The notes beneath the pieces were generated by a model. The model was not told the origin of the DNA and did no database searches. It was given only the letters and a program-made list of their open reading frames with translations. From Gremmenia infestans (Eukaryota; Ascomycota; Leotiomycetes; Helotiales; Hamatocanthoscyphaceae), in contig JAFEVB010000001.1 of the NCBI GenBank assembly GCA_032629725.1, positions 1,302,001 through 1,366,000 on the forward strand: DNA of 64,000 bases. Direction: 5' to 3'. Position numbers and translations under genes: made by a program. Within the stretch, counting starts at the first letter, position 1. Every line of letters starts with the position of its first letter. Positions 11,615 to 23,813 of the stretch are shown here, piece after piece.

Positions 11615-12430
11615 TCATGCAACCAATTCAACAACACCGCCAGCCTCAGTGATCTTTCGCTCCGCCTCCTTGCTGAACCATCTCGCGCGCACTACCAATG
11701 GGACTTCGGGGATTCGGCCCTTGCCGAGAACTTTCGAGTAGCCGAGGGGGAGGAGGTCGAGAACGGGAACGGTGTCGGTCGTCTTGCCGGCGAGGTATTC
11801 GTCGCGCTTCTCGGCGGGAACAAGGGACCAGAGCTGTGGTTCGGTGCGTTAGCATAAGTTCTTCACAAGACCATCAATCGACCACCATCTCTCATATTGC
11901 AGCATTTCAACCGTCGGCCTCCTTCTTCCCTTCGTCGCACTTTTCTCGTTTTCCAGATCCCCATCCAAAATAATGAATTCTCCAATTGTGTGAAAACGTA
12001 CCTTATCAAGGTTGATAACAGGCTTCCAGAAGTGGTTGCCCTGCTTGTGGAAATACCGCATTCCGACCTTTCCAAAGTAACCAGGATGGTACTTGTCCAT
12101 GTTTGTTCGGTGATGATGTTGTCCACCAGCCAGACCTCGTCCACCGGGATGCTTGCGATGCTTTCCTACACGACCGTGTCCGGCGGAGACGTGACCGCGG
12201 CTGTTTTAACAATGTCAGCATATATCCTCTCTATTCCCTCTATCCTCCATCGTCGCGTCCATGTCTATCCTTCCAGCTCATTGCATTGTGCGAAATATTC
12301 AACCGGCACCAGTACAACCCCTCTATGCATTTGCGACCTCCTAGATTTGATGCGGACGATGGTAAAGGGATAGCGGATAGGAGTAGAACTAAACGTACTG
12401 CTTGCGGGTTTTGCTTAAGTGGGTAGGCAT
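11615..12430 (-). CDS. rpl28: 60S ribosomal protein L28/L27a (uL15)
   Basis: Large-subunit ribosomal protein of the uL15 family, named L28 in yeast and L27a in mammals. Three exons: 12430-12399, 12200-12002 and 11833-11615. Exon 1 encodes [10 protein letters not shown] and stops at a GTACGT donor; a 198-nt first intron follows, a common layout for fungal ribosomal protein genes. Exon 2 carries the glycine/histidine-rich signature ([20 protein letters not shown] then [19 protein letters not shown]). Exon 3 ends with [20 protein letters not shown] followed by a short LVA tail. Length is about 149 aa, as expected. The Gly/His-rich loops bind rRNA in the known structure of the family. It converges with Cdc7. 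Confidence 0.97.
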
Positions 12431-15400
12431 CGTGAGGGAATTTTGTCGATGCTGTTGTCGTGGAACTTCTGTCGGGAGGTTGATTTGCGATTTTGGGGAA
12501 ATTTTGTCGCTTGGTTTGTGGGCACGCTAACGGCGATTTTCTGTGGGCCGTGAGGCATCAGTCACATGACTTTTTCTCAAATGCTCTGAGATGTTCATCG
12601 TTCTTTTTAAATATGTTACATGCGAAGGTCTTTTAAATAGCTATGAGTTTATAATCTATCGTCCACCTTATCCTTATATTAATCGAAATTTTTTGGTCAC
12701 TTAGTACCTATCCGATACCCCCCCACAGGGTTTTCGCGCCATGTATGGTATTCCACCCGAGCAAAGGAGGTAGAGAAAGCAAGAAAGTGTATAGATTTTT
12801 CATTTTGCTTATGACTTACTTGATTATAGAAATTCGATCTAGAAATCTACTACTTTCTAGGAGATATTCTAGGTTAATAATCTAAAGACTTCACGTTTTC
12901 TATTAAGTACCTAGGTAGGTAAGTGTTATTTCCTGGGAGAAAACCCCTACTTAACTTCCAAATAAGTAAAGTTGCTTTATTAATATGAATACATACATAG
13001 GAGGATAAGTACTACCATACTTGAACAGTCAACCGAAGTGCAGTAGTATATAGAACTCAACTGGCTCTAACTTTACAAATACATACAAGTTCATTAGAGC
13101 ATTCATAGGAAATTCATAAACCTACTATAGTATTGAATGTAGTATCCCACCTCCGTATTCCGCGTAAGTGGCCGCTAGTAGCGCCGTCTAGGTCTATAAG
13201 AAGCCCTTCCTGTGACCTGGCTCTTAACACTCTTAAGATACAACGTCGAATCCACACCGCGCCAAAGAAAACAACCACGTATATTTACTTTAAGAACAAG
13301 AAAATCATATGGAATCGCATCTGCTCTCTCACAGCAAAAGACATGAACCCCTAAAATTCTCATTAAACCTAGACAAACAACCGTGAAAAAAAAATGCACG
13401 ACAGTGAACATTTCCATCGCATAAGGTAACCACTAAACCCACAACGCAACAATCCATATAAGTGACAAGTCCAAACCTCTATACACTACTATTAAACCCT
13501 CTTTCACGGAATAATTAACTATCGGAGACAGCGAACGTTTGTAAAAACAGAACGTGCCGGCCCACATGTACTGAAATTCTTTTGTACAGTTCAGTGTTAT
13601 GGTTCATGCTAGAGAGGGGTTACGGGGTGTTTATAGAGAAAGTGTTAGGGAGTAACTAAGGAGAGGAATGATTTATATGGACAAAAATGTGCTTATGTGG
13701 CCTTGTATGTGAATAATTCGGTTGTCTGTAGTTATGAAAGGGGTGATGACCGGCTGGAGAGGGAATGGTGGTGTATATTATGGCTATGGCGCGCGCTTGG
13801 TCTCTGGTCATGTAGAGTTGGACGTTATAGAGAAACGGGGTAGTTTGGAGTAGTTGTACGGAGTAATTATAGAGAGTATACTAGATGAGAGGCAATTGAC
13901 CTAGCAGAAGGACGTAGCCTAGGCTTAGGTACGTGCCTGAATAGTCATGAATGTGCATAATGTCTATAGTCATGGATTATTATAGCAGCTAGCGCTGTAA
14001 CGAGCTTTAAAAGTGTTACTTCGAAAAACAATACGCATAACTCCAATATATAGCGGTGCTTTACCTAACCACCTAACTTCAGGACCGGCTTTACCAAAAT
14101 GGAGAGGAAACCTTCAAGGGGTAGTATGACTTCCGCTATAATGACTCCGTTGAAAAGGAAAGCAAGTTAAATGCAAACGGAAACCGCTCGCCGTTAGTAA
14201 GAAAAGAACATGACTTTCAGTCATCTAATTCAATTTTGGAAAATCATTCGTTCGTAGTGGGTTTTGCTTTTATTGCTTTCAGACGGTCAGACACATCCGA
14301 CAATTTCTGAACACCAAATACAATGATTCTGCATGCACATCATGCACATGACATTAAGACTGACACACGGAGTCGAGGGATCAAGACCTTTACATCAAGC
14401 TGATGTCGAAACCTGCCGACGAATGGGAACATTTCGAAGCAGCTCTGCGTACGTATCAGCTGTAGGCATTCTCTTGGATTATCTGCCTTGGAATTGTAGT
14501 GGGAAAGCACTTGGAACTTGCCGTAGCGTACGAGGTATAGTTGTACGAAGTAGTAGCAGGAAAATGCTGGTGAATCTATCTGCAAGTAGGAGTACATGCT
14601 CGGCTTTCTTGAAGTAGAACCACTTGGGCATAATACAACATACGGCTGGGCTTGAAGACTAGGAACTGGACGAACGCTACCCGCAAGCCTTCTAGAAAGA
14701 TAATCTATCGACAGAAAGAAATTCAAAGCAACTATGCCGAAAACTCGCACTACTGTTAAACACCCTTCCAGCACCTGACGCCTCGTATGACATTTCACTC
14801 CCCTCCACCACCAGGTGAGCCTCCCTACGTCATAGAGATAGAAAATACGAATCCGAGTTTCAGTCATAACGGATCAATATATCCTCATCCCCTCCCCACC
14901 TCACACCCTCATCTCCAAAAATCCCCGAGCCAAGACAGCCAAAGGCGTCCGCGTGCAACGACGTATCACCCGGGGCCAGCCTCGTGATACAGTACGGTAG
15001 CGCAAAAACGTGGTAGGGGCGCGGGTGTACTGTAGATGAATGACCGGATTCTCGGTTTCGTATGGAGTAGCAGTATGGGAATGTGTAATGCCATAGTGGG
15101 TGAGTAGGTGGGTGGGAATGTACTGTACTGTGGATGTTGTTGGGTGGTTGATTGGTAAGGTACATACCTTAGGTAGTGGGGGTTTGCGGGTAGGAGGAGA
15201 ATGGAATGTGGGGTTGTGAAATTTTCACATGCATGCCTGCCATTCGATCAGAGTCATCTGACAGGTGACCTGTAGCTAAAGAGAGACAGTAGATAATGCA
15301 AGTCGTGTGTTCCAGATCTTCTTGGATATATGAGCTAGAAATAGATTTAGAAGTATATTATACAAAGTATATCGGGAGTTAAGCTTATGGCTCGGTCCTT

Positions 15401-16154
15401 GCCCCAGCCGAATCCGCTGGCGTCCAGTAGATGGAGAGAGAAGAGATATTTGGATAGCCGCGCGAGACGGGACGGGCTCGGAAGGTGACATTTGAAACCG
15501 CAATGTTCAGAATACGCACTCTGTCTCCCTCTTCTCTCCGAGTCTCCCCCTCTTTCTAGCTCCTGACTCTTGACTGAGGGGAGCTGTGATGGGCGTTAAT
15601 CAGGCAATGTCTTCGGCGATCTGCGATGGAGATATGAGACACAACACCCCTTAAAGCCTTGAAGCTGCGCAATGGATGAGTCCGGCCAGGCGGATGCGTG
15701 ATCATCGTAGGACGTCATGCTTACAATGATAAAGTATCTAGATCAGGAGCTGCATGTTTTGCATGGGGAGTATTGATAGAAGAGGTGATAAGAGAATTGT
15801 CCTCGAGACGCAGACCATCTCGAATGCTTGCGATTTGGTGAAGATATTCAGAGGTCACGAAACACCATCAATGCCGCGTTCTTATGAGTTCTAGTCTACC
15901 CAGGAACATTTGGAATTGGCTTTCGGCTTTCTCTTTTCCTCTTCCTCTTCCTATTCCTATTCATCCATTAATACGCCAACAGCTTCCTTTCTCGGCCTAT
16001 CAACGGGATGAATTGTGCTTACACCTTTGTTTAAACGCGGGAAGCGCACCACGAAAGGCGCAATAGGACGAGGAACCGCACACCATATTAAGATCCGTTA
16101 TTCCAGCTTTGCATCTGGTGCATGCTATTGGTGCATCTTTGTAGAGTAGCACAA
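12431..16154. other. Long gene-free region, partly TA-rich
   Basis: About 3.7 kb with no supportable gene. 12600-13130 and parts up to 14100 are rich in TpA and in short stop-dense frames, with scattered CTAGGTAG-like words. This could be old RIP-mutated repeat DNA, but no transposon domain or terminal repeat is visible. A 175-codon minus-strand frame at 14340-14867 has no recognisable composition or motifs and begins in sequence unlike a gene start. Promoter elements of L28 should lie just above 12430. Confidence 0.45.
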
Positions 16155-16765
16155 CACAGCACAGCACAGCACAGCACGGTTAGGTTAGGTTAGGTTAGGC
16201 ACACACGAAAACAAAACAGAACTTCAACGTTTTTCTTCGTTGAGGCTATTCAAGATCTACATCTATATCTATATCTATATCTATATCGATATTGCCAATA
16301 TTACCGATTTCGATCCAAGGAAAGCAGCGGCTTCCAAAGGCTTTAGAGGCTTATCTAAGGGCCCCGTTTTGGCTTGCCTTGGTAGCCCTTATCGCCTATA
16401 GTCCGTGTGGTTAGCGTGGTGAGGGGACTCGGCGGTGAATTAAATCGACGAGGAAGGAGGAGGTCGAGTCGAGTCGAGTCGAGTCTGAGCGTCGACAAAG
16501 CTTCCTTCGCCTTGTTCACATTCACAACCCCGATAGTACAACAGTATCATTCATTCGCTTGGCTATAATCTATTCATACGACTATTTTCTACCAGTGAGG
16601 CAAACTGTCCGCCTTGCCATTGACCCTGCATTCGCCTGCAACCCTCACCATTTTAAATCGAGCTCGCCATCTGCAAATACTTCTTCACGCGAGCAACTCT
16701 TACAAACCCCCACCTCGACGCGGGGTCGCGATATCAAAGTACCTCACCTCACCTCACCTCACCTC
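16155..16765. repeat. Cluster of short tandem repeats upstream of CCCH gene
   Basis: Five different short tandem arrays fall within about 600 bp before the CCCH gene: CACAG units at 16155-16177, GGTTA x4 at 16178-16199, TATATC/ATCTAT units at 16257-16288, GAGTC units at 16463-16485, and CTCAC units at 16741-16765. Four of the five have a 5-bp period. They probably lie in the promoter and long 5' leader. The GGTTA array is one base short of the fungal telomere unit TTAGGG and is not a telomere. Confidence 0.75.
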
Positions 16766-16817
16766 GGCCATATTCGCATCCTAGAACAGCTTTTCATCTC
16801 TTTGCAACCAGCAAACA

Positions 16818-18757
16818 ATGATAAGTCAAGCTCCGAGAATGCCTTCAGAATACCGGCACATGAGCACTGGCTCTTTAAATATTCCCCCGCCTACTGCGCC
16901 TAACGGCAACAGCAATGGCAACGGAGCTGGACAACCACCAGCCGGCGGCATGGGGAGATTCGAAGGCCCTCGTAGTCCTCCTAATCGACAGAGTCAGTAC
17001 TGTCGAGTACCTTGCGAGCATCTCTGTATACTGACAATTTTTAGACACCTCCCACGTACCCTGCAAATTCTTCCGGCAAGGTGCATGCCAGGCTGGATCA
17101 GCTTGCCCGTTTTCTCACGATTTAGCAAGCACAACCGATACTGTCTGCAAGTATTTTGCAAAGGTGAGTCACTTGTTGGATTATGTTTTGCAGGTGGAAA
17201 TCCTAATTATAGCAGGGTAATTGCAAATTCGGTCCCAAGTGCGCAAACGCACATATCCTCCCCAACGGCCTACGAGTCAACTATAAACAAGGAGGCCCGA
17301 TGGGTGCAGGACATTTGAATCTTGGAGGACGACTGAACACTGATCTATACCATCCGCCCAACTCTGGTTCTGCCCTCACGAACTCTTTCAATCGTGCCAA
17401 CGGAGGACCCGCCTCTCCATATTCACAACAACAATACTCTCCATTCACCAATCAAGACGAAGCTTACCCACGCCATCAGAGCATTGATATTACTGTTCCT
17501 GCGAATGTTCCGACGATCGATACCAGTTTTGCTTCTCATCCAGGTTCCGCTTATGGTTCTCCACGGGAGGAAGAGTTGTCTCGATTCGGTTCCGCTTTCT
17601 CCCCCGTGGCCGGAAAAGGTCTCAGTGTCTTAGATGCCCCTCTTCCAGCTTCGTTTGACAGCAATGGCGTGTCTTGGATTGCTAGACACGGTCCGGTCGC
17701 TTCCTCTGTTCCATCTAAATTCGGCCTTGACTCTCCACCTGGATCTGTTGGAGCTGCAAAGGATAACCGTACTTCAGAGGCGTTGAAGAGCTTGCATAGT
17801 TCTGCTTTTGGTGAAGATACTCGAGATCGATTCAACGGGATTGCCGCCTCGCCACCTACACAGCCTGCCGAGGAATATTTTGGGAAGAGGGTGATGCATT
17901 CTCAGCGATTCGCAACAAAGTCAAAGAACATTTCAGCCAGTCTCCCCAAGGTTGATCAAGACTGGCTATCCGATTTCGGTTTTGAGGAAGATCTTCTTCC
18001 AGAATCATTGAAGGATCTCATGACCCCTCAAGAGAAAGCCCGTAGAGGATCTCGGACATACGCAGATGAGGACGGACGGCCATTTACTGTTAACAGTGGT
18101 ACAGGCACACCAAATGACACCCCAACTAAATTTGGCTCGCCATCTGGCGCTAGTCCTTCAAGATGGAGCCCCCTCTGGCAGAAACAAGAGGATGAGAAGA
18201 CTCGTGCTGCCCTTTTGGGTCATGTCGGCTCGCCACTTCGGAATTCCTCGCTTTATCCAGGTGCTAGCCCAAGCTCTCGACCCATCGCTAGACCTAGTAA
18301 CTCTGGTGATTCTTCACCCTTCCTCGCCTCTCCACCACGCCAAAGCTCTATGTCTATTATATCCCAGCAGCTACAACGTACTCGTCTCTCACGAGCAGAG
18401 TCCAATGGTAGCGATTCCGGCCTTCATCCACCACGTACAATCAGCAACCCTATTGGTTCAGGCTCTAGCCGCACTGGGTTGATAGGCGAACGACAAGTCA
18501 GCTCCAGCAGTATTGGAAATGGAGGTAGTGGTAGATTTACCACTCCTATTGATGAGGAGCAAGGCGATTTCGTCTTCAGTATGGAGGGTATGGAGGATGT
18601 CGACGAAAAGAAGGGCGAGAAGAGAAACAGTGGGGGTTGGACTTTCGCCGGTGGCACACAAAGCCCACACTTGGGTGCTATTGGTGGTACCCCACGAAAT
18701 GGTGCAACCAATGGGGGCAGCGTTGGTGGGGTTGAAGGCATGTTTGGTACACGATAG
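16818..18757 (+). CDS. Tandem CCCH zinc-finger protein (Lee1-like)
   Basis: Predicted RNA-binding protein of 611 aa. Exons: 16818-16992, 17045-17163, 17216-18757. Residues about 64-115 form two C-x7-C-x5-C-x3-H fingers: the first reads CKFFRQGACQAGSACPFSH; the second reads CKYFAKGNCKFGPKCANAH and is split by intron 2 between AKG's lysine and glycine. The rest is Ser/Pro/Gly-rich and probably disordered, with one conserved-looking acidic/hydrophobic block near residues 310-345 (DWLSDFGFEEDLLPESLKDL). Known: yeast Lee1 and similar fungal proteins carry the same finger pair and have no firm function. The start ATG has a good context (CAAACAATG); a second in-frame ATG seven codons on is also possible. 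Confidence 0.85.
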
Positions 18758-20048
18758 GCTCTCAAGCTTTGAATGCCTCTCCGTTACTCGAGGGGGCACA
18801 ACGACTGATCTTCCAAACTCACGAGCTTGTTAACAAGATCAAATTACGACAGCACACCACCACTATGCCATCCCGCCGGTGCCAATGACATACTGCCCTT
18901 GATCAATCAAGGTTAGGACTTGTTCACTCATTATACGCCTTTAGATACATCCCCTTCGTGCCACATGTCCGGGAGGCGGCTTGTATCCTCTGCTAGTGAC
19001 TTGCACTGTACTCTCTATCATGAGAGTACTGTACACATAGTATCATCAAGCTATAACATGGTGCAAAGTCGATTCCGATATCTACATTTTGAATCCGCAG
19101 ACTACAGCATAGCATAGCATAATACCCCTTGTACCATAGTCTTTCACACATACAATACCAGCGCGAAGAACCGAATATCAGAGGACAGGAAACAAAGTAA
19201 ACGCAATTTGGGCGTTTATGGGTTGGGAACTTGCTTTGGGGATACGGGATGGCTAGGATTGGATGGGATATGGGTGGCTTATATGCATCAATACAAGAAC
19301 TTAGAATGCCTGCCAGCTTTTTTTATAAGGAATGCGACATGAAATGAGAAAGAAGTAGTTGGAAATGGACAGTGTCCTAGTGATTGCTATGTTTTTGGCT
19401 TGCTTTTTTACTTGAAAATGTATTTTTGAATTTAACCTGACTATTCGAGCATGTTTCGGTGTAAATTAAATCAAGCCGCAAGTTGGGGCGCGATGTTCTT
19501 ATCTTCTCTTTACTTCCCTTTCTAAATTCCTAATATCATCCTGACTTGCTGTCTTTGAACTAAAATACTAGTACCTCGCCTTTCCTTGCCTTGCATTTGA
19601 AAGCCAAGCATAGGAGTCGCCGATCGATTATTACGTATTTATAAATATATACCGGTATTTTTAAGTCTTTATTAGTCAAGTTAGTTGATCTGAGCTTCCT
19701 TTTCGAGACGCAAGAGAAAGAGTAAGATCGTCGTCAGCAAGGACGTTCTAGGCACCAGCGAACGGATTGGAAGGATGGATCTTAATGAGGGGGGGGAGCG
19801 GAGCGGACTTCTTACCCCGCGTACGTAGGTAGGTAGGTAGGTACTAGCACCGATACCGGAGGGTTTTCTAAGACGTGTTTATAATGGAGCTAGCTAGGTA
19901 TGTATATATATATCAAGAAGTTCTTTTTCTTCTGATACCTATTGCATATATATACATTGCGGACTTACTTGATTATTGCTAGGTCAAAACCATAGCTTTC
20001 CTTGACTCTTTCAAAATCACGTTTTTATTCGTGATCAAAGATTCAAAG
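18758..20048. other. Intergenic between CCCH gene and D-amino-acid oxidase
   Basis: 3' UTR of the CCCH gene and the promoter of the oxidase. Contains GTAG/AGGT tetranucleotide units near 19827-19843 and TATA dinucleotide runs near 19898-19960. No gene supported. Confidence 0.5.
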
Positions 20049-21474
20049 ATGCCACAGCAACAGCAGAAGAGAATTGTAGTTATTGGGTACGTTAAGATTA
20101 GCACCTATTACACCCTAGCTGACTGTTTTTTTCGTACCTCAGAGCTGGAGTAGCAGGTCTCACAACCGCATTACTGCTGTCCAAGAACCCGCGCTATAGC
20201 ATTACGGTGGCTGCGAAGCATATGCCGGGGGATTATGATATCGAGTATGCGTCGCCTTGGGGGGGGGCCGATTATTTGCCGTGGGTTTTTACTATTTACC
20301 ATATATCATATTATATCAATTACTACTTGATCCGTTACTTATGACAAAGTGGGGTTTTGGCCTGGCTGATCGATGAGTATTATGGCATGTAGGACTTCGG
20401 AGCCAAACACAGATGCAGCGGAATGGGATCGAATCACCTGGTATCACCTGGCAGATCTAGCACAGAATCATCCGGAGGCTGGGATTCATTTCCAGAGTAT
20501 GTTTGGTCTGCTTCTCCTCTTAACTCAAACTCAACTACTCTAATATATGTGTGTGTATATGTTGAGGGTATTCTGTTCTAACTTCAACCAGCATGTAAAA
20601 CATACACTAGAACCAAAGACGTCGATTCTCCTACCCCGAAATTTCCAAAGGATCCTTGGTGGAGGGATATGCTGCCTGATGTACGTTCTCTCTCATCCAA
20701 TATATACACATCCCCCCACAAATCCATATATACCTACTTAATAAAAACAAAACACAGTACAAAGAAATCCCCACCTCCCACCTCCCACCCGGTATATCAA
20801 CCGGCCACTCCTTCACCTCGCTCACAATAAACACAGCCATCTACCTCCCCTACCTCGTCTCCCTTCTCCTCGCCTCCAGCGTGATTCTCAAACGAGCCGT
20901 CTTCACCCACATCACCGATGCCGCCTTCGCTCACCACACCCCTTCCCCCTCTCCATCCAACCAAGCACACATGCTCATAAACTGCACCGGCCTCTCCTCG
21001 CTCTCCCTCCCCGGCGTCCAAGACAAATCCCTCTACCCAATCCGCGGGCAAACCGTCCTCGTGCGCAACGCATCGCACGGCAATTTCAGCCTATCGGGCA
21101 CGGACGAGAGCGACGAGGCGGCGTATATCATGGCGCGGGCGGCGGGCGGCGGGACCGTGTTAGGGGGGTGCACGCAGGTGGGTAGTTGGGCGGGAGAGGT
21201 GGATGTGGAGATGGCGGGGAGGATTATGGGGAGGGCTGTGGGGCTGTGTCCAGAGTTAGTAGAGGGGAAAGAGGATGGAGTAGAGGGTCTAGATGTAATA
21301 AGACATGGCGTTGGGCTTCGGCCGGCGAGAAAGGGGGGCGTGAGGATTGAGAGCGAGGTTGTGGATGGGGTACAAGTGGTGCATAATTATGGGCATGCGG
21401 GGGCGGGGTATCAGTGTTCGTTTGGGTGTGCGGAGGTTGCTGTGAAGCTTGTTGATGAGGCGTTGAGGGATTGA
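20049..21474 (+). CDS. D-amino-acid oxidase (DAO/DDO family flavoenzyme)
   Basis: FAD enzyme that oxidises D-amino acids to 2-oxo acids, ammonia and hydrogen peroxide. Five exons: 20049-20086, 20143-20280, 20393-20496, 20592-20680, 20758-21474 (361 aa, normal size). The N-terminus has the FAD dinucleotide-binding fold VVIGAGVAGLTTALLL, with intron 1 inside the glycine motif. The segment EYASPWGGADYLP is the conserved second FAD contact region. The C-terminal signature HNYGHAGAGYQCSFGCA and the substrate-carboxylate arginine region (VGLRPARKGG) are present. The C-terminus ends EALRD, so no obvious SKL-type peroxisomal signal is seen although most fungal relatives are peroxisomal. Whether it prefers neutral or acidic D-amino acids cannot be told. 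The GC-rich last exon differs from the AT-rich introns. Confidence 0.93.
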
Positions 21475-22159
21475 ATTGATTATGGGGGGTTGGTACTGTG
21501 TGGGTACGAAGGGCGGTATGCATATGGTATAGGTATAATATGTTATTGGTTTTTAGATGCATATGCTGAGGGGGTGAGTATGTATATATAATGTGAATGA
21601 AGAAAGAATATATTATATACGGAGTGCGGAGTATATATATCTCAAATTAAAGAATAAACCTGAATCGGCGAGATAGGTATATATATATATATCATTCTTC
21701 CTCTACTCCCTTACCCGAATTCAAACTATAACGTAACTTAGGTAGGTACACAAGGTAATATTTCCACTTTCTTTCTTAGCCCCCACCTCCTTTTCCCCTA
21801 ACTTTCTTTTCAGACAAAGGAATCATAATCCTTCCTTCCAAATCAGGCATATCACACTACTAACATAAATATCTTCCATTGTGCAAGGTAAATTAGTCAG
21901 ATACTTGACTGTTTGTTTGATGGCATATTCTAAAAAATGCACAAGTCTTATTTTAGGTAGATATTTACATGTATGTTCTTTTGTATGATAACACCGAGTA
22001 CGGGGTATAGCTATGTAGAATTTAGCAAAGCAAATAAATGGGTATATGTCCTTATGCTCCCTACTAATTCCGGTTCGTGTCCATAACAGCAATTTTCCAT
22101 CCATCTCAACCATACTCGCATACCATAGCAAGCCATCCAAGCAACCATGCATCACACAT
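21475..22159. other. Convergent intergenic region, DAO / Hop2
   Basis: AT-rich 3' sequences with TATATA runs near 21590-21690. A 127-codon minus-strand frame (21823-22206) overlaps the Hop2 stop region and is not family-like. Confidence 0.5.
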
Positions 22160-23280
22160 CTACTCAGCATCGCCATCCTCAATCCCCGCCCTCTCCCAAA
22201 CCTCATCCCTCGGCATACCCTCCAAAAACATAGCCTCCAGCGTCAAAAAGCACTCCTTCCTTACCCTCCTCTTCAAAGCCCAGTACTTACTCTCCTTCTC
22301 AACCCTCTCACTCTCCTCCTTCGTAACCATCTTCACACCCCCATCTTTGAAACCCTGCACCTTCTCTCGCTTCTCCGCGTTCGACGCTCGTAGATTCGAG
22401 ACGATGATACTGAGGTCCGCAGTTGTGGGCGCAGAGAGGATATTAGAAAGCTTGCTGGTGAGGGTTTTGGCTTTGCTCTTTAGTGGCGGGAGTGTGGTTT
22501 CGCGGAGCGTGCTGATCGTTGCATCCATAGCCGCGAGCTCCTCAGGTGTTGCGCTATCGGCAGGATCCTTGGCAATGATCATCAGATCAGTCACTTGAAT
22601 ACTCATCCCGCTGATTCAACTTGCGCAATTAAGGGGAAGGAATTCTGAAGGAAGGGGAAACAGACTTGCTTGCACCAGAAAACCCACTGTGCGCCTCTCT
22701 TTTCACCTGGTTTCTTCTCGCCGTTACTCGCTTTGCCCATGATTGCACCGCTCTGCTCCATTTCCTTGAGCAGCTTGTCCGCAACTGTCTTGGTGACCTG
22801 CTTGATGCATTAACGCGTGGTCCTTCCTGAAACCTCGGTAGCTAGGACCGTGGATCAAGATAAAGGGAGCGATACTATACGTACCTTGCCGTGCAAATTC
22901 GCACTAACCTCCGTAGCACTATACGGTCTATTCTGCTCTCTCAAATACGCCAGGATCAACTTCTCAGCCTCGTCACCCGTAACAGCCTTTACTTTCTCCT
23001 TTGGCGCTCCACCTGCACCCCCACCATCCCTCTTCACATCCTTCCCCTCCTTCCTACCAACCTCCCTCTTCATCTTCTCACCACCACCCTCTTTCTCCTC
23101 CCCCTTAACAGCCCTCTCAATCTTCTCCACCTTAGCCTTTGAAACCTTCAGCTGCTTATCAGCCTTGCTCTTCTCGACTTTCGACGCTTTGGGCTTGAGC
23201 GGTGATAGGGACGAGGCGATACTAGATGCGTCGTCGAGAGCTGGCGTCGAGGCTTTGGGTTTCGGGACTCGGGGGGCCAT
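22160..23280 (-). CDS. hop2: Homologous-pairing protein 2 (Hop2/TBPIP)
   Basis: Meiotic recombination factor that works with Mnd1 to help Dmc1/Rad51 pair homologous DNA. Exons: 23280-22885, 22797-22666 and 22567-22160 (311 aa). After a basic, Lys/Glu-rich, probably disordered extension of about 95 residues comes the winged-helix domain (LILAYLREQNRPYSATEVSA, then KTVADKLLKEMEQSGAI, ending WVFWCKQ), followed by a Leu-rich coiled coil (SKAKTLTSKLSNILSAPTTA) and the C-terminal YWALKRRVRKECFLTLEA block. The intron 2 acceptor was set at 22568 because it joins WCKQ to DPADSATPEELAAMD, the usual arrangement; an earlier acceptor leaves the reading frame closed. The N-terminal extension is longer than in animals or yeast. 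Its presence suggests a sexual cycle, though that is inference. Confidence 0.9.
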
Positions 23281-23813
23281 GCTTGAGATTCGAGGTGTGT
23301 GGGAGGTGAATGATTGTGAGTCGGAGTGATTGTTAGGGGCTTGAGGTTTGGATAGATAGATATATCTCTGGTGAAAGGATAATCGTACTCGGTGTATCGT
23401 GGGTCTGAGGTGTGTTTTAGGAGATGGATATTGATGTTGACAAGAGCTTGGTGGGAGGCGATCTGGAAAATAACCGAGACCTACCTGAAGGTCGCTCCTT
23501 TTTCGCCAAGTACGCATCAATAAAATCGCAATTGAAAGGGAATAATTAGAATAAATGAATAAAATACAAGGACTATTTTTACTTTAGTACACCTTATCAT
23601 ATGTGGATTATTTTCCTGGTATCATATCCACATTGTTTCTGCACAAAACATATGCTCTCATCTATGGTAAAATGAAATTGGTAAAGGTCAAACGCCATGC
23701 CTATGCTCGCTCGATTCGAATGCTCATTTTTTAAATCATAGTAATCGCTCCCAAGTGCAACTAATAACCCATGTCCTGTGAGACAACCATATCTCATTTT
23801 AAACTGGGTGCGC
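23281..23813. other. Hop2 promoter and 3' region of chitin synthase regulator
   Basis: About 530 bp between two tandem minus-strand genes. It holds the upstream region of Hop2 and the 3' UTR of the next gene. An open frame runs in from the neighbour's unspliced last intron to 23597 (see that gene). Confidence 0.5.

Noticed and set aside
14340..14867. 175-codon minus-strand frame
   Set aside because: No family resemblance, odd composition, no splice partners; overlaps a plus-strand frame of similar quality.
16178..16199. GGTTA array as interstitial telomere
   Set aside because: Unit is TTAGG, not the fungal TTAGGG, and it sits among other 5-bp arrays.
20797..21562. Long minus-strand frames opposite the D-amino-acid oxidase
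   Set aside because: They mirror the GC-rich last exon of the oxidase and have low-complexity content.
22567..22606. Hop2 third exon starting at an internal ATG (MSIQVTDLM)
   Set aside because: The acceptor at 22568 joins WCKQ to DPADSATPEELAAMD in frame, so the upstream part is intron with a CTGAT branch point.
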